The notes under the pieces are model-generated. The model had not been told where the DNA came from, ran no database searches, and saw only the letters and a list, made by a program, of their open reading frames with translations. Shown here in pieces: positions 1 to 7,954 of a stretch of DNA of 64,000 nucleotides (position 1 is the first letter of the stretch; each line of letters opens with the position of its first letter). Origin of the DNA: Sulfurospirillum arcachonense DSM 9755 (lineage in GTDB: Bacteria; Campylobacterota; Campylobacteria; Campylobacterales; Sulfurospirillaceae); contig NZ_JFBL01000002.1 in the NCBI RefSeq assembly GCF_000597725.1, positions 124,001-188,000 on the forward strand, in the 5' to 3' direction. A program made the translations under genes and the position numbers.

Positions 1-1
1 C

Positions 2-778
2 TTCTTACATGTAAAGGAATTAGAAGAGATTTTGAAGAACAATCCTATTGATTTGGTTCTTTGTGAATCTCCAACAAATCCTGGTTTAAAAATCATAGAT
101 TTACAAGAAGTTGCAAGGGTTTGTAAAAAACATAAGGCACTTTTTGCAGTAGATAATTCACTTGCAACATTTATAAGCCAACGTCCACTTGATTTGGGTG
201 CTGATTTTTCTTTGTTTTCAACGACAAAGTATATCTCTGGTCATGGAAGTGTGGTTGCTGGAGCTATTGTAGCTAAGAGTAAAGAGCTTGCAAAAGAGGT
301 TCATTTTTATGCAAATGCTCATGGACGAAGCCAAAATCCTATGGATGTGTTTTTGATAAGTCTAGGAATCCCTACTTTAAAAATTAGAATGAAAGAACAT
401 GAAAAAAATGCTCTTAAAATTGCAGAGTTTTTGGAAAATCAAGAGTACATAAGTAAAGTTACTTTTCCTGCTTTAAAATCTCATGCCCAATATGAGTTAG
501 CAAAAAAACAGATGGATTTTATACCAGGTCTTTTTACCGCGGATTTTACGAGTGTAGAGTTGGCGGAACAGTTTATAGAAAATACAAAGATATTTGGAGA
601 AAAATGTTCATTTGGAAGTCCTGACTCTCGTGTAGAGATACCTGCGAAAATCTCACATGCAACTTTTTCAAAAGAAGAACTTGAAGCTATTGGTATTAAA
701 GATAGTTCGGTGAGATTTTCAATTGGTTTGGAAAATGTTGAAGATTTGATAGAAGATATAAAACAGGCTGTGTTATAA
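2..778 (+). CDS. Cystathionine gamma-synthase-type PLP enzyme, 5' end outside the window
   Basis: This is the C-terminal part (about 258 residues) of a fold-type I PLP enzyme of the Cys/Met-metabolism family, which handles transsulfuration between cysteine, homocysteine and methionine in the cytoplasm. The frame is open to the window edge, so the true start lies upstream and the in-frame TTG at 32 is internal. Landmarks are CESPTNPGLK, AVDNS with the Asp that contacts the pyridine nitrogen, and STTKYISGHG, whose Lys (AAG at 227-229) should form the PLP aldimine. Its TAA directly abuts the ATG of a second family member, so the two are probably translated together. The family is clear; synthase, beta-lyase and gamma-lyase activities cannot be separated from this fragment. 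Confidence 0.9.
   Translation, partial: FLHVKELEEILKNNPIDLVLCESPTNPGLKIIDLQEVARVCKKHKALFAVDNSLATFISQRPLDLGADFSLFSTTKYISGHGSVVAGAIVAKSKELAKEVHFYANAHGRSQNPMDVFLISLGIPTLKIRMKEHEKNALKIAEFLENQEYISKVTFPALKSHAQYELAKKQMDFIPGLFTADFTSVELAEQFIENTKIFGEKCSFGSPDSRVEIPAKISHATFSKEELEAIGIKDSSVRFSIGLENVEDLIEDIKQAVL
5..14. repeat. TTACATGTAA palindrome in the PLP-enzyme gene
   Basis: Exact copy of the dispersed 10-mer, followed by AGG. It encodes Leu-His-Val-Lys in the partial PLP enzyme. The family of sites is discussed in the findings. Confidence 0.8.
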
Positions 779-2245
779 ATGCAAAAGTTTTTTCCTATCT
801 CTTGTGGTGAGACACTTCCACCAAACAACGTTCATGCAGTCTCTGTTTCTATTCCTACTATGAAAGATGTGTTGGACTATGAAGAGGGGACAAATAGTTG
901 CATAAAAACAGGTTATCCTCGGTTTGTCTTGCATCCTTATTTAAAAAAACTTGCACTCTTTTTACAACAAAAATATAGTATAGAAGAGGCTCAAGAGATA
1001 GTTTTGGTGAGTTCAAAAAGATTTGCTAAACTTATATGTGAGAGATATGGTTTAAAATTACTCGATTGTGATGAAGATTTTGGTGTAATTTTAGTAGAAA
1101 AAAAATCAAATGGTTTACAAAATGTACTCAGTTTTATCCAACACGTAGGATGCAATCTCTCTTCGAGGTTGGCTGAAAAGTATCTCTTTGAAAATGAACT
1201 TATTTCAAGTTTACATGTAGAAGAGTTAGAAGATGAAAAAAGTGCAAAAGAGAAAGTTCTCTCAACTCTAGGAGATGCCTACAATCAGCCAAAAGAAAAC
1301 ATCTGTTTAACTACTTCAGGCATGAATGCAATCTACTCTGTTGTTAAAGGAATTCAAGCCTTACATGTAAACAAAGATACTATCATTCAGCTTGGATGGC
1401 TTTATCTTGATACGATGAATATAGTAGAAAATCACTTTTTAAATTCAAAAGTATTTTATGATGTAAATAGACTCGATTTGCTTGAAGAGTATTTAAAAAG
1501 TGAAGCAAAGAGAGTAAGTGCTATCATCACTGAAGTTCCAACCAATCCACTTTTGCATTGTGTTGATTTAGATGAACTTAAAAAACTTTGCAACAAGTAT
1601 GAGATAGTTTTGATTATAGATGCAACATTTGCTGTGCCTTATAATCTAGATTTGAAACCCTATGCAGATGTTTTAGTTGAGAGTTTAACAAAGTTTGCTT
1701 GTGGCAATGCAGATGTTCTTATGGGAAGTTTTATTATCAACGAGAACTCCTATTTGAGCCAACATAAAAAACTCTTTTTCTCTCAAGCAGATGAGCCTTA
1801 TATACAAGATATACAACGTTTAGCATACGAGATACAAGGATATGAAAAAAGGGTAGAGAAGATAAATAAAAATACTCAAGAGCTTGTAGAGTACTTAAAA
1901 ACAAAAGAGTATATTAAAACTATTTATTACGCCTCATCTTCACAAAACTATAAAAAATTAATGAGGCATGAAAATGCAGTAGGTGGAGTAATTTCACTTG
2001 TTTTTACAAAAGAGTTTGCAAAAGTATACGACACCCTTAATTTTGCAAAAGGACCTAGTTTAGGCACAGAGTTTACTCTTTTAATGCCTTATGTTTATTT
2101 GGCTCATTATGATTTGATTACATGTAAAAAGGGTATAAATGTTTTACATGAGAATGGTATACCTATAGATTTACTCAGGGTTTCTGTTGGAATTGAGAAT
2201 ATAGAAGAAATAAAAGAAGAATTTGATAAGTTGCATTGTATATAA
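779..2245 (+). CDS. Transsulfuration PLP enzyme with N-terminal extension (STR2-like)
   Basis: A second Cys/Met-metabolism PLP enzyme, 488 residues long where the family is usually 380-400. The extra length is an N-terminal region of roughly 150 residues containing GYPRFVLHPYLKKL. As I recall, such an extension is typical of fungal cystathionine gamma-synthase STR2, and it also occurs in some bacterial homologues. The PLP core starts near CLTTSGMNAIYS; TEVPTNPLLH and LIIDATFAVP follow. The aldimine Lys is K305 in SLTKFACGN. It starts immediately after the upstream paralogue, so the pair may act in consecutive steps or as one complex. The exact substrate is not determinable here. Confidence 0.85.
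   Translation: MQKFFPISCGETLPPNNVHAVSVSIPTMKDVLDYEEGTNSCIKTGYPRFVLHPYLKKLALFLQQKYSIEEAQEIVLVSSKRFAKLICERYGLKLLDCDEDFGVILVEKKSNGLQNVLSFIQHVGCNLSSRLAEKYLFENELISSLHVEELEDEKSAKEKVLSTLGDAYNQPKENICLTTSGMNAIYSVVKGIQALHVNKDTIIQLGWLYLDTMNIVENHFLNSKVFYDVNRLDLLEEYLKSEAKRVSAIITEVPTNPLLHCVDLDELKKLCNKYEIVLIIDATFAVPYNLDLKPYADVLVESLTKFACGNADVLMGSFIINENSYLSQHKKLFFSQADEPYIQDIQRLAYEIQGYEKRVEKINKNTQELVEYLKTKEYIKTIYYASSSQNYKKLMRHENAVGGVISLVFTKEFAKVYDTLNFAKGPSLGTEFTLLMPYVYLAHYDLITCKKGINVLHENGIPIDLLRVSVGIENIEEIKEEFDKLHCI
1361..1370. repeat. TTACATGTAA palindrome
   Basis: Exact copy inside the STR2-like gene, read in frame as Leu-His-Val-Asn. A one-base variant (TTACATGTAG, Leu-His-Val-Glu) lies at 1211-1220 in the same gene. 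Confidence 0.8.
2118..2127. repeat. TTACATGTAA palindrome
   Basis: Exact copy near the 3' end of the STR2-like gene. It is read in a different frame from most copies and encodes Ile-Thr-Cys-Lys. Confidence 0.8.
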
Positions 2246-2261
2246 TATAGTTACTTTTTTT

Positions 2262-2270
2262 TGTTATACT
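2262..2270 (+). promoter_or_regulatory. Extended -10 promoter before the ZorAB-like pair
   Basis: TGTTATACT follows a T-run in the 56-bp gap after the PLP enzyme, with no -35 box visible. This is the usual sigma-70 promoter form in Campylobacterota. Transcription would start near 2277 and give a short leader with AAAGGA before the ATG at 2302. Confidence 0.5.
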
Positions 2271-2301
2271 TGGGGATAAATTTTGCATTTAAAGGATATT
2301 T

Positions 2302-3558
2302 ATGAGTGAAGTGAATCTTTCAGGACTAGAAGAGAAGAGACAGCCAAGTTGTTTTGGAAAGGTTTTATCGTTACTTCTTTTTCCTTTTATAATCTTTCTT
2401 ACAGTCTTAGCTGGATTTATGACATGGATACCTTTTAGGGTTGAGATTCATAGTGTGGTTATGATAGGAATTATTTTTATAATTTATCTATTTTTCCTCA
2501 AACACAATGCATTTTATGCTTCTTGTAAATTTATTCAAGACGTACCAATATTTAAAGAAGAATTAAAAGAGTATATTCAAAAAAATATTTTAATTATAGG
2601 ACAAACAAAAAAAGCAAATGCTTCTTATGATGATTTTGCAAAAAATTATACGGCTGACTTAAGAGATGAAAACTTTGCATCTGTTGCTGCTGGTATTTTC
2701 CCGACTTTGGGTATTTTGGGTACATTTATATCTATTGCACTATCAATGCCTGATTTTTCTTCACAAACTTCTGCTGTTTTAGAAAAAGAAATCTCACTTC
2801 TTTTAGGTGGAGTAGGAACAGCATTTTATGTCTCTATATATGGTATATTTTTATCTATTTGGTGGATTTTATTTGATAAAACGGGACTGAGTAAATTTGA
2901 GAAAAAACTCAATGCTATTAAACTAGATACAAAATCACTTTTTTGGAATAAAGAAGAGATAGAACAGACATATTTTCAAAAGAGTATGGAAAATTTTGAG
3001 AAATTAAACCAAGTATTTAATAACTTTGCACAAGATGAGTTGATAGAAAATATGAATAAAACTATGGCTCAAAGAGTTGAGATGTTTGGAGATATCATAT
3101 CACTTGAACAAGAAGCAGTGAAAAAAGCAACTTCTCAAATGAATGAGAGTGTAAAGGTAATGGAACTTGCACAAAATGCAAATGAGCATATATCTTTGGA
3201 TTTTAAGCAGATGTTATTACAGTTTAAAGAGGCATCTTCTAAATTTGAACAAAGTGCATCTTCTCTTGGAGATATATCAAATTCATTAAAACAAAAAGAT
3301 GAGCATTTAGTAAAAATCACAGAGTCTTTAAAAAATATAAGTCCGGAAAATTTAGAACTCATTCACCAATCAATAATAAAAAACTTTGATACTATGAAAA
3401 AAGATACAGACCAAATTGGTTGGGCTTTTAATACGTATCTAAATGAATTTGATGATAAGTTTGGAAATAAACTCAAAGAGACACTTTTAACTATAGATAG
3501 TGAAGTTGTAAAGATAGTCAATGCACTTGAACAAGTAAAAAATCTAGAGAATTCATAA
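2302..3558 (+). CDS. MotA/TolQ/ExbB-type ion channel subunit, ZorA-like
   Basis: A 418-residue inner-membrane protein with the MotA/TolQ/ExbB fold. Predicted membrane segments lie near residues 20-45, 48-67, 124-148 and 167-190. The last two carry the family signature (FPTLGILGTFISIAL, and LLGGVGTAFYVSIYGIFLS). Residues 195-418 are a long cytoplasmic, coiled-coil-rich tail, a feature of ZorA rather than of flagellar MotA or ExbB. The next gene overlaps by one base (TAATG) and encodes the MotB-like partner, so together they should form a proton- or sodium-driven stator. No flagellar, Tol or TonB genes are nearby. Start chosen at ATG with AAAGGATATTT upstream. Confidence 0.85.
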   Translation: MSEVNLSGLEEKRQPSCFGKVLSLLLFPFIIFLTVLAGFMTWIPFRVEIHSVVMIGIIFIIYLFFLKHNAFYASCKFIQDVPIFKEELKEYIQKNILIIGQTKKANASYDDFAKNYTADLRDENFASVAAGIFPTLGILGTFISIALSMPDFSSQTSAVLEKEISLLLGGVGTAFYVSIYGIFLSIWWILFDKTGLSKFEKKLNAIKLDTKSLFWNKEEIEQTYFQKSMENFEKLNQVFNNFAQDELIENMNKTMAQRVEMFGDIISLEQEAVKKATSQMNESVKVMELAQNANEHISLDFKQMLLQFKEASSKFEQSASSLGDISNSLKQKDEHLVKITESLKNISPENLELIHQSIIKNFDTMKKDTDQIGWAFNTYLNEFDDKFGNKLKETLLTIDSEVVKIVNALEQVKNLENS

Positions 3559-4694
3559 TGTATAAAAACAATAAAAACAAGGAAGAATCCGGAAATTTTT
3601 GGATCTCTTATGCCGATTTGATGGCTGGTTTATTATTTGTTTTTATTCTTTTACTTGGGGCTATTGTGGTGAAGTATGTATTTATTCAAACAGATTTACA
3701 AGCAATACGAACTGATTTACAAAAAGAAAAAGATGCTTTAGGTTTAAGTGAAGATGCCTTGAGTGATAAAAAAAAGAGATTAGAAAAAATAAGATCACAG
3801 TTAAAAAATACGCAACAAGAAAACTTTCATCTCTCTTTTGAGTTGACTAAAGCAAAACAACAACTTCTTGCAAAAGATAAAGAGATTAGCAATGCACAAA
3901 ACAGACAAAAAGAACAAGATGAGTATATCGCTACAAAAATTGAAGAGATTGCTTTAAAGAAAAACGAGATCCAAAAACTCAAAGATTTACTTTTTGATTA
4001 TGAATTAAAAGAAAAAGATTTAAAAGAAAAAAATGAGAATTTTGCAAAAGAGATAGAAAAAAACATACATGCAATTACGCTTAAAGATGAAGAATTAGCA
4101 CAGCTTGAAAATACTCTTTTAATTCAAAGTAAAGAACATCAAGCTTTGATTGAAGAGTTAGATATAACAAAAGTAAAAATCAAAAGTTTGACAGGGCTTC
4201 GTATAAAAGTAGTTTCAAAATTGAAAGATAAGTTGGGAAAAAATATAGATATAGACAAAGATAGTGGGGCTATAAGATTTAGTTCAAACATACTTTTTGA
4301 ACAAGATAGTTTCAGACTCAAAGAGGGTGCAAAACAAGAGTTAAGCAATGTGTTAAAAGAATATATCAACACCCTTTTATTAGATCCTGATATAAAACAA
4401 TATATAGATCAAATCAATATAGAAGGTTTTACAAACTCGGATGGAACGTACCTTTATAACTTAAAACTTTCTCAACAAAGAGCTTTGGAAGTGATGAAAT
4501 TTTTATATGAGAAATACCCTCAAGACGAAGCACTTTTTAGAAAATACGTCAGTGCAACAGGAAGATCTAACGCAAATACTATTATAGATAGTAATGGAAA
4601 TGAAGATAAAGATGCATCAAGAAGAATAGAGATAAAATTTAGGATAAAAAATGAAAAAGCCATTAGTGAACTCGAAAAATTCTTGGCAAAATGA
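3558..4694 (+). CDS. MotB/OmpA-type stator partner, ZorB-like
   Basis: A 378-residue protein with a short cytoplasmic N-terminus and one membrane helix (about 16-45) that begins SYADLMAGL. Asp20 is placed like the ion-carrying Asp of MotB/ZorB. A long coiled coil (about 50-215) follows, then a C-terminal OmpA-like peptidoglycan-binding domain (about 240-375) with INIEGFTNSDG, LSQQRALEVMKFL and ASRRIEIKF. The coiled coil is longer than I expect of ZorB, so the protein would span much of the periplasm. Overlap with the channel gene shows a two-gene stator operon. A defence role is inference from architecture only; envelope maintenance is an equal possibility. Confidence 0.85.
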   Translation: MYKNNKNKEESGNFWISYADLMAGLLFVFILLLGAIVVKYVFIQTDLQAIRTDLQKEKDALGLSEDALSDKKKRLEKIRSQLKNTQQENFHLSFELTKAKQQLLAKDKEISNAQNRQKEQDEYIATKIEEIALKKNEIQKLKDLLFDYELKEKDLKEKNENFAKEIEKNIHAITLKDEELAQLENTLLIQSKEHQALIEELDITKVKIKSLTGLRIKVVSKLKDKLGKNIDIDKDSGAIRFSSNILFEQDSFRLKEGAKQELSNVLKEYINTLLLDPDIKQYIDQINIEGFTNSDGTYLYNLKLSQQRALEVMKFLYEKYPQDEALFRKYVSATGRSNANTIIDSNGNEDKDASRRIEIKFRIKNEKAISELEKFLAK

Positions 4695-4812
4695 TATTGT
4701 TCTAAAAACTCAAAAGGAACGAGAATTAATAGAATATTTAGTAGAAAAAAAGAAAATTGAACATGGTAAATTTTCTACTAAATGTAAGAAGTTTTTCAAA
4801 AAAATCTTTTGA
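4651..4812 (+). CDS. Small basic protein overlapping the ZorB-like gene (53 aa)
   Basis: An ATG at 4651, six bases after a good AGGA site, opens a 53-codon frame running +1 relative to the ZorB-like gene. It overlaps the last 44 bases of that gene and extends 118 bases past its stop. The product starts MKKPLVNSKNSWQND and ends in a strongly basic tail (FSTKCKKFFKKIF). Its TGA (4810-4812) abuts the stop of the convergent YgjP-like gene, so the frame fills the intergenic space exactly. No homologue is recognised. It is plausible as a third member of the stator operon, but chance cannot be excluded. Confidence 0.5.
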   Translation: MKKPLVNSKNSWQNDIVLKTQKERELIEYLVEKKKIEHGKFSTKCKKFFKKIF

Positions 4813-5424
4813 TTAGATTTGGGGAGAATACCTTTTTAATGTTTTTTCATGCTCTTTAAAATTTGGCATAAACTCTTTTACATGTAACCAAAAATCTTTT
4901 TGATGATGTTTGTGTTGTATGTGTGAAAGTTCATGAACTATGATGTACTCAATGCATTGGGGTGGGAGTTGTACTAAAGAAGTGTTGAAACTAAGTTCAT
5001 TTATGTGACTGCAACTTCCCCATCTTCTTTTTGATTTTCTAAATTTTATATTTGTTGGTTCTACATTCATAATAAGGGAGTATTTTTCTACTAAAGGAGG
5101 AATGAACTCTTTTGTTTTTTCTTTGTAAAAATTGGCCAATGAACCCTTTACATGTAAAGCTTTTTTTTCACCAAATAATAATACCTTGTTTTCTTCTTCA
5201 TAGATTTTTTGGATTGAATTTTTTTGACTTAAAAATTGTAATTTTTCATATATCCATTTAGCTTTTTGCTCTACTATAGAATGAACTTTTTTTGCAGAGT
5301 AATTTGGATTTTTTACAACAACCCCTAAGAAGGGGTCAATTGTAATATATAAGTTTTTTAATCTTTTGTTTGTAATCACGCAGTAAGGTAGTTTTGTATT
5401 GTTGTAAATAACAAAACTATCCAT
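4813..5424 (-). CDS. YgjP/WLM-type metal-dependent hydrolase
   Basis: A 203-residue protein of the YgjP-like (DUF45) zinc metallopeptidase family. The diagnostic block is RRWGSCS followed by VHELSHIQHKHHQKDFW, where the HExxH pair and the downstream His are the expected metal ligands. There is no signal peptide, so it acts in the cytoplasm; the substrate is unknown. It starts 6 bp after the dnaJ stop with no clear ribosome-binding site of its own, which suggests translational coupling to dnaJ and perhaps a protein-quality role. Confidence 0.85.
   Translation of the reverse strand: MDSFVIYNNTKLPYCVITNKRLKNLYITIDPFLGVVVKNPNYSAKKVHSIVEQKAKWIYEKLQFLSQKNSIQKIYEEENKVLLFGEKKALHVKGSLANFYKEKTKEFIPPLVEKYSLIMNVEPTNIKFRKSKRRWGSCSHINELSFNTSLVQLPPQCIEYIIVHELSHIQHKHHQKDFWLHVKEFMPNFKEHEKTLKRYSPQI
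4878..4887. repeat. TTACATGTAA palindrome
   Basis: Exact copy in the YgjP-like gene (minus strand), encoding Leu-His-Val-Lys just after the zinc motif. Confidence 0.8.
5148..5157. repeat. TTACATGTAA palindrome with symmetric flanks
   Basis: Exact copy in the YgjP-like gene, here extended to the 14-base palindrome CTTTACATGTAAAG. It encodes Leu-His-Val-Lys. Confidence 0.8.
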
Positions 5425-5430
5425 AAATAT

Positions 5431-6558
5431 TTATTTAAACCAGCCCTTGATTTTATCTACTACACCTTCAAAACTACTCTCATGAGGTGAGCTTTCGATA
5501 CCAAAGCCTTCTTGCAAGCTTATTAATGCTTCTCTTTGTTCATTTGTAAGTTTTTTAGGATACTTAATCATGATTTGAGCTATCATGTTTCCTAGCTCTC
5601 CAGTGTGAACATTTCTCACACCTTCTTTTTTAAATACAAATTGTTGCTTGTCTTTTGCTCCCATAGGAAGTTCAAGTTCAGTTTCACCTCTAAGCGTTGG
5701 AATAGTAATCGTATCACCAAGTGCAACTTGCGTAAAGAAAAGTGGAACTTCAATATATATATCATCATTGTGTCTTACGAAGTGATCATCTTCTCCAACA
5801 TTTGTTTGGATATATAAGTCACCTTTTTCTCCACTTTCATCAATATTTCCACGTCCAGTGACTCTAATTCTGTTTCCGTTATCAATTCCTTCAGGAATAT
5901 CTATTTTTACAGTATCACTCTCATCACTATAACCTTTAGCATTACAAGTGCCACAAGGATTTTCTATAGTAGAGCCTTTACCATTACAAGCAGGACAAGT
6001 TTGAGAGTAAGTCATAAAACCTTGTCTATAAAAAACTTGGCCTTTGCCGTTACATTCATGACAAGTAGATTTTTTACCATCGCTACTTCCAGTCCCACTA
6101 CAGTCATCACAAGGTTTTTTATAACTAAATTTTACTTCTTTTGAGCAGCCAAAAATTGCTTCATTGAAAGCTAATTCAACTTCAACTTCTGTATCAAGAG
6201 GGTATTTTCTTTGTCTTCTTTGTCTACTGCTACCACCACTACCAAAGCCACCACCAAATACTGATTCGAAGATAGAGCCAAGATCACCCATAATATCTTC
6301 ATAATTCATATCTGAGAAGTGAGAAAAGCCTTGTGAATCAAGACCAGCTTTCCCATATCTATCATAAGTTGCTTTTTTCTCAGGATCACTTAATACTTGG
6401 TATGCTTCATTTACAAGCTTGAATTTTTCTTCAGCTTCTTTATCTCCTTCATTTCTATCGGGATGAAATTTTAACGCTTGTTTTCTATATGCTTTTTTAA
6501 TAGCACCACTATCTGCATCTCTGCTAATTTCTAGTATTTCGTAATATTCTAAGTCCAA
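5431..6558 (-). CDS. dnaJ: Chaperone DnaJ (Hsp40, class I)
   Basis: A 375-residue co-chaperone that delivers unfolded clients to DnaK and stimulates its ATPase. The J domain (1-70) has the HPD triad in [10 protein letters not shown] Gly/Phe/Ser-rich stretch follows, then four zinc-binding CxxCxGxG-type repeats ([32 protein letters not shown]), then the C-terminal substrate-binding domains. All class I features are present. The start is TTG, since no earlier ATG fits and the J domain begins directly with MDLEYYEIL. No dnaK or grpE is adjacent, and no CIRCE element is seen upstream. Confidence 0.97.
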   Translation of the reverse strand: MDLEYYEILEISRDADSGAIKKAYRKQALKFHPDRNEGDKEAEEKFKLVNEAYQVLSDPEKKATYDRYGKAGLDSQGFSHFSDMNYEDIMGDLGSIFESVFGGGFGSGGSSRQRRQRKYPLDTEVEVELAFNEAIFGCSKEVKFSYKKPCDDCSGTGSSDGKKSTCHECNGKGQVFYRQGFMTYSQTCPACNGKGSTIENPCGTCNAKGYSDESDTVKIDIPEGIDNGNRIRVTGRGNIDESGEKGDLYIQTNVGEDDHFVRHNDDIYIEVPLFFTQVALGDTITIPTLRGETELELPMGAKDKQQFVFKKEGVRNVHTGELGNMIAQIMIKYPKKLTNEQREALISLQEGFGIESSPHESSFEGVVDKIKGWFK

Positions 6559-6594
6559 TTTTTTCTCTTTTATGTAGTTTTTATTAAGAGTGTA

Positions 6595-6603
6595 ATTCTA
6601 CCA
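6595..6603 (-). promoter_or_regulatory. Extended -10 promoter for dnaJ
   Basis: On the minus strand TGGTAGAAT stands about 35 bp upstream of the dnaJ TTG start, in the divergent gap shared with the flavodoxin cluster. Confidence 0.45.
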
Positions 6604-6632
6604 AAAATAGAGAAAATTATCAATCTAGTTAT

Positions 6633-6651
6633 TATAATGAAAATGATTATC
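6633..6651 (+). promoter_or_regulatory. Candidate Fur box before the DUF2325-flavodoxin cluster
   Basis: TATAATGAAAATGATTATC matches the 19-bp Escherichia coli Fur consensus (GATAATGATAATCATTATC) at 16 positions. It lies 62 bp before the DUF2325 start, in the gap divergent from dnaJ. Iron-dependent repression of a flavodoxin operon is well known in other bacteria, and a fur gene is present at 18702-19169. Campylobacterota Fur sites can differ from the E. coli form, so binding is inferred. Confidence 0.6.
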
Positions 6652-6713
6652 AAAATAAGAAAGAATTAAGATATTTTATATTATGATTTCTTTATCAATA
6701 AAAAGGAGAAAAA

Positions 6714-7013
6714 ATGTCTGTATTAGTCTTAGGCGGTGACAACATTGTCCCAATTAAAGTAATTTTAGGTGATTTAGGTGTTAATAATATAAAACATTGG
6801 ACTGCTAGAAATAAAAATAGTATTAATAAAAAGTCTTTACCAACGGGCATTGATTGTCTTGTTATGCTTACAAATTTTTTAAATCACAACACCATGTATA
6901 AATTTAAAAAAGAAGCAAAAAAAAGAAACATTCCTTTTATCTGTGCTACACGTAATGAAAATTCAATTAGCAGTGAATTTAATAAAAAGTTTGGAAGCAA
7001 TAATGAAAAATGA
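6714..7013 (+). CDS. DUF2325 domain protein
   Basis: A 99-residue cytoplasmic protein of the DUF2325 family. Family features are the N-terminal strand VLVLGGDN, the central DCLVMLTNFLNHNTMYKFKKEAK segment (split: DCLVMLTNF / LNHNTMYKFKKEAK), and IPFICATRNENSIS near the C-terminus. The function of this family is not established; the shape resembles a small Rossmann-like fold. It is the first gene after the candidate Fur box, with AAAGGAG before the ATG. A link to iron limitation follows from position only. Confidence 0.75.
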   Translation: MSVLVLGGDNIVPIKVILGDLGVNNIKHWTARNKNSINKKSLPTGIDCLVMLTNFLNHNTMYKFKKEAKKRNIPFICATRNENSISSEFNKKFGSNNEK

Positions 7014-7068
7014 ATTAAGAATTTATAAAAAAGATAATTTGATTCAACAAGATGGTTGTACTTGTTAA
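7003..7068 (+). CDS. Possible 21-residue peptide ending Cys-Thr-Cys
   Basis: An ATG at 7003, after GGAAG, opens a 21-codon frame overlapping the end of the DUF2325 gene. The product, MKNELRIYKKDNLIQQDG then CTC, is charged and ends in a Cys-x-Cys pair that could bind a metal. The frame stops 12 bp before the next gene and so bridges the gap between two cistrons of a probably iron-regulated operon. It is short enough to arise by chance. Confidence 0.35.
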   Translation: MKNELRIYKKDNLIQQDGCTC

Positions 7069-7080
7069 AAAGGAGTAAAA

Positions 7081-7275
7081 ATGGCAAAGCATATAATAGA
7101 AAAAATAAATAATTTTAGTAATTATAAGTTTGATGAACAAAGAAGTAAGGTAGTCAATTTAAAAAATTCAGATGAAACAAATATCGATGAATTTTTGGAT
7201 ATTCAATATCTACTTGATTGTAATAGAGTAAGGTACTATTTTGAAAAAAATTTTGAAATACAAATTATAAAATAA
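7081..7275 (+). CDS. Hypothetical protein, 64 aa
   Basis: A 64-residue protein with a strong ribosome-binding site (AAAGGAG, 6 bp before ATG). It is hydrophilic, with no signal peptide, membrane segment or Cys motif, and is rich in Asn, Lys and aromatic residues. No family is recognised. Its place between the DUF2325 gene and flavodoxin, with 16-bp spacing to the next gene, makes it part of the candidate Fur-regulated cluster. Confidence 0.65.
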   Translation: MAKHIIEKINNFSNYKFDEQRSKVVNLKNSDETNIDEFLDIQYLLDCNRVRYYFEKNFEIQIIK

Positions 7276-7291
7276 TGAAAAAGGCAATAGT

Positions 7292-7954
7292 ATGCAAGTA
7301 GGTTATGTAAAAGAGGGGAATAGAGTCATTGAGTATCTTCCTCCAAACTCTCAGTACACTAAAGAAGAAAGAAGATTGGTTTTTTTCAAATTTTATAAAT
7401 ACTATGTAGATAAAAAATTGAGATTAAATGCAGAGGATATAAAAAATGGAAGAAACATTTACGAAGTATTTCAAAATAAACTAAAAGACAATACTATATC
7501 TGAAAGTTTAAAACAATTTATTTTAAATTCACAAGAAAGTATGCTTTTTAATCTTGATGATATGTTTTTACATCTTGTTTATGAAAGAAGTAAAAGAGCA
7601 AATCCTGATGCAAAAGTAAGTTTAATGGGTGATAATATTGTTATACGAGATGATGAAAATGAGACTACACCTACAATGTTATATGTCTCTTATTTAAAAG
7701 TAGATAAGAAAAACTTTTTTAATAGTTCGATTGTCAAAAAACAGGTTGATGATTCAGCCAAGATAATAAATGAGACAGATATAAAACAAGTCTATTTAGT
7801 TTATCCAAAACAGAGTGATTTTACAAAACATATAAAACTCAATTTGCTAGAAAAAGTAAAATTTAATTTTGATGAATATAGAGTTAAATTGGTTCCATAT
7901 TCATTTTCATTTTGCACGAATAAAAAATTACAAGGAGATAAAAAATGCGCATAG
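7292..7954 (+). CDS. Conserved hypothetical protein, 220 aa, upstream of flavodoxin
   Basis: A 220-residue soluble protein preceded by AAGG seven bases before the ATG. No membrane helix or known motif is seen. The N-terminal half is rich in aromatic and charged residues (YTKEERRLVFFKFYKYYVDK); the C-terminal half alternates predicted strands and helices. The last 10 bases overlap the flavodoxin start, whose ribosome-binding site lies inside this gene, so the two are translationally coupled. A role with flavodoxin in iron-poor growth is suggested only by the operon. Confidence 0.75.
   Translation: MQVGYVKEGNRVIEYLPPNSQYTKEERRLVFFKFYKYYVDKKLRLNAEDIKNGRNIYEVFQNKLKDNTISESLKQFILNSQESMLFNLDDMFLHLVYERSKRANPDAKVSLMGDNIVIRDDENETTPTMLYVSYLKVDKKNFFNSSIVKKQVDDSAKIINETDIKQVYLVYPKQSDFTKHIKLNLLEKVKFNFDEYRVKLVPYSFSFCTNKKLQGDKKCA

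Noticed and set aside
2302-4812. Complete Zorya defence system
   Set aside because: Only the ZorA/ZorB-like stator is present. The neighbours (YgjP-like protease, DnaJ, PLP enzymes) are not ZorC, ZorD or ZorE, and no other defence genes lie nearby.
6559-6713. CIRCE or other heat-shock operator at dnaJ
   Set aside because: No TTAGCACTC-type inverted repeat is present; the clear motif in this gap is the Fur-like box on the other side.
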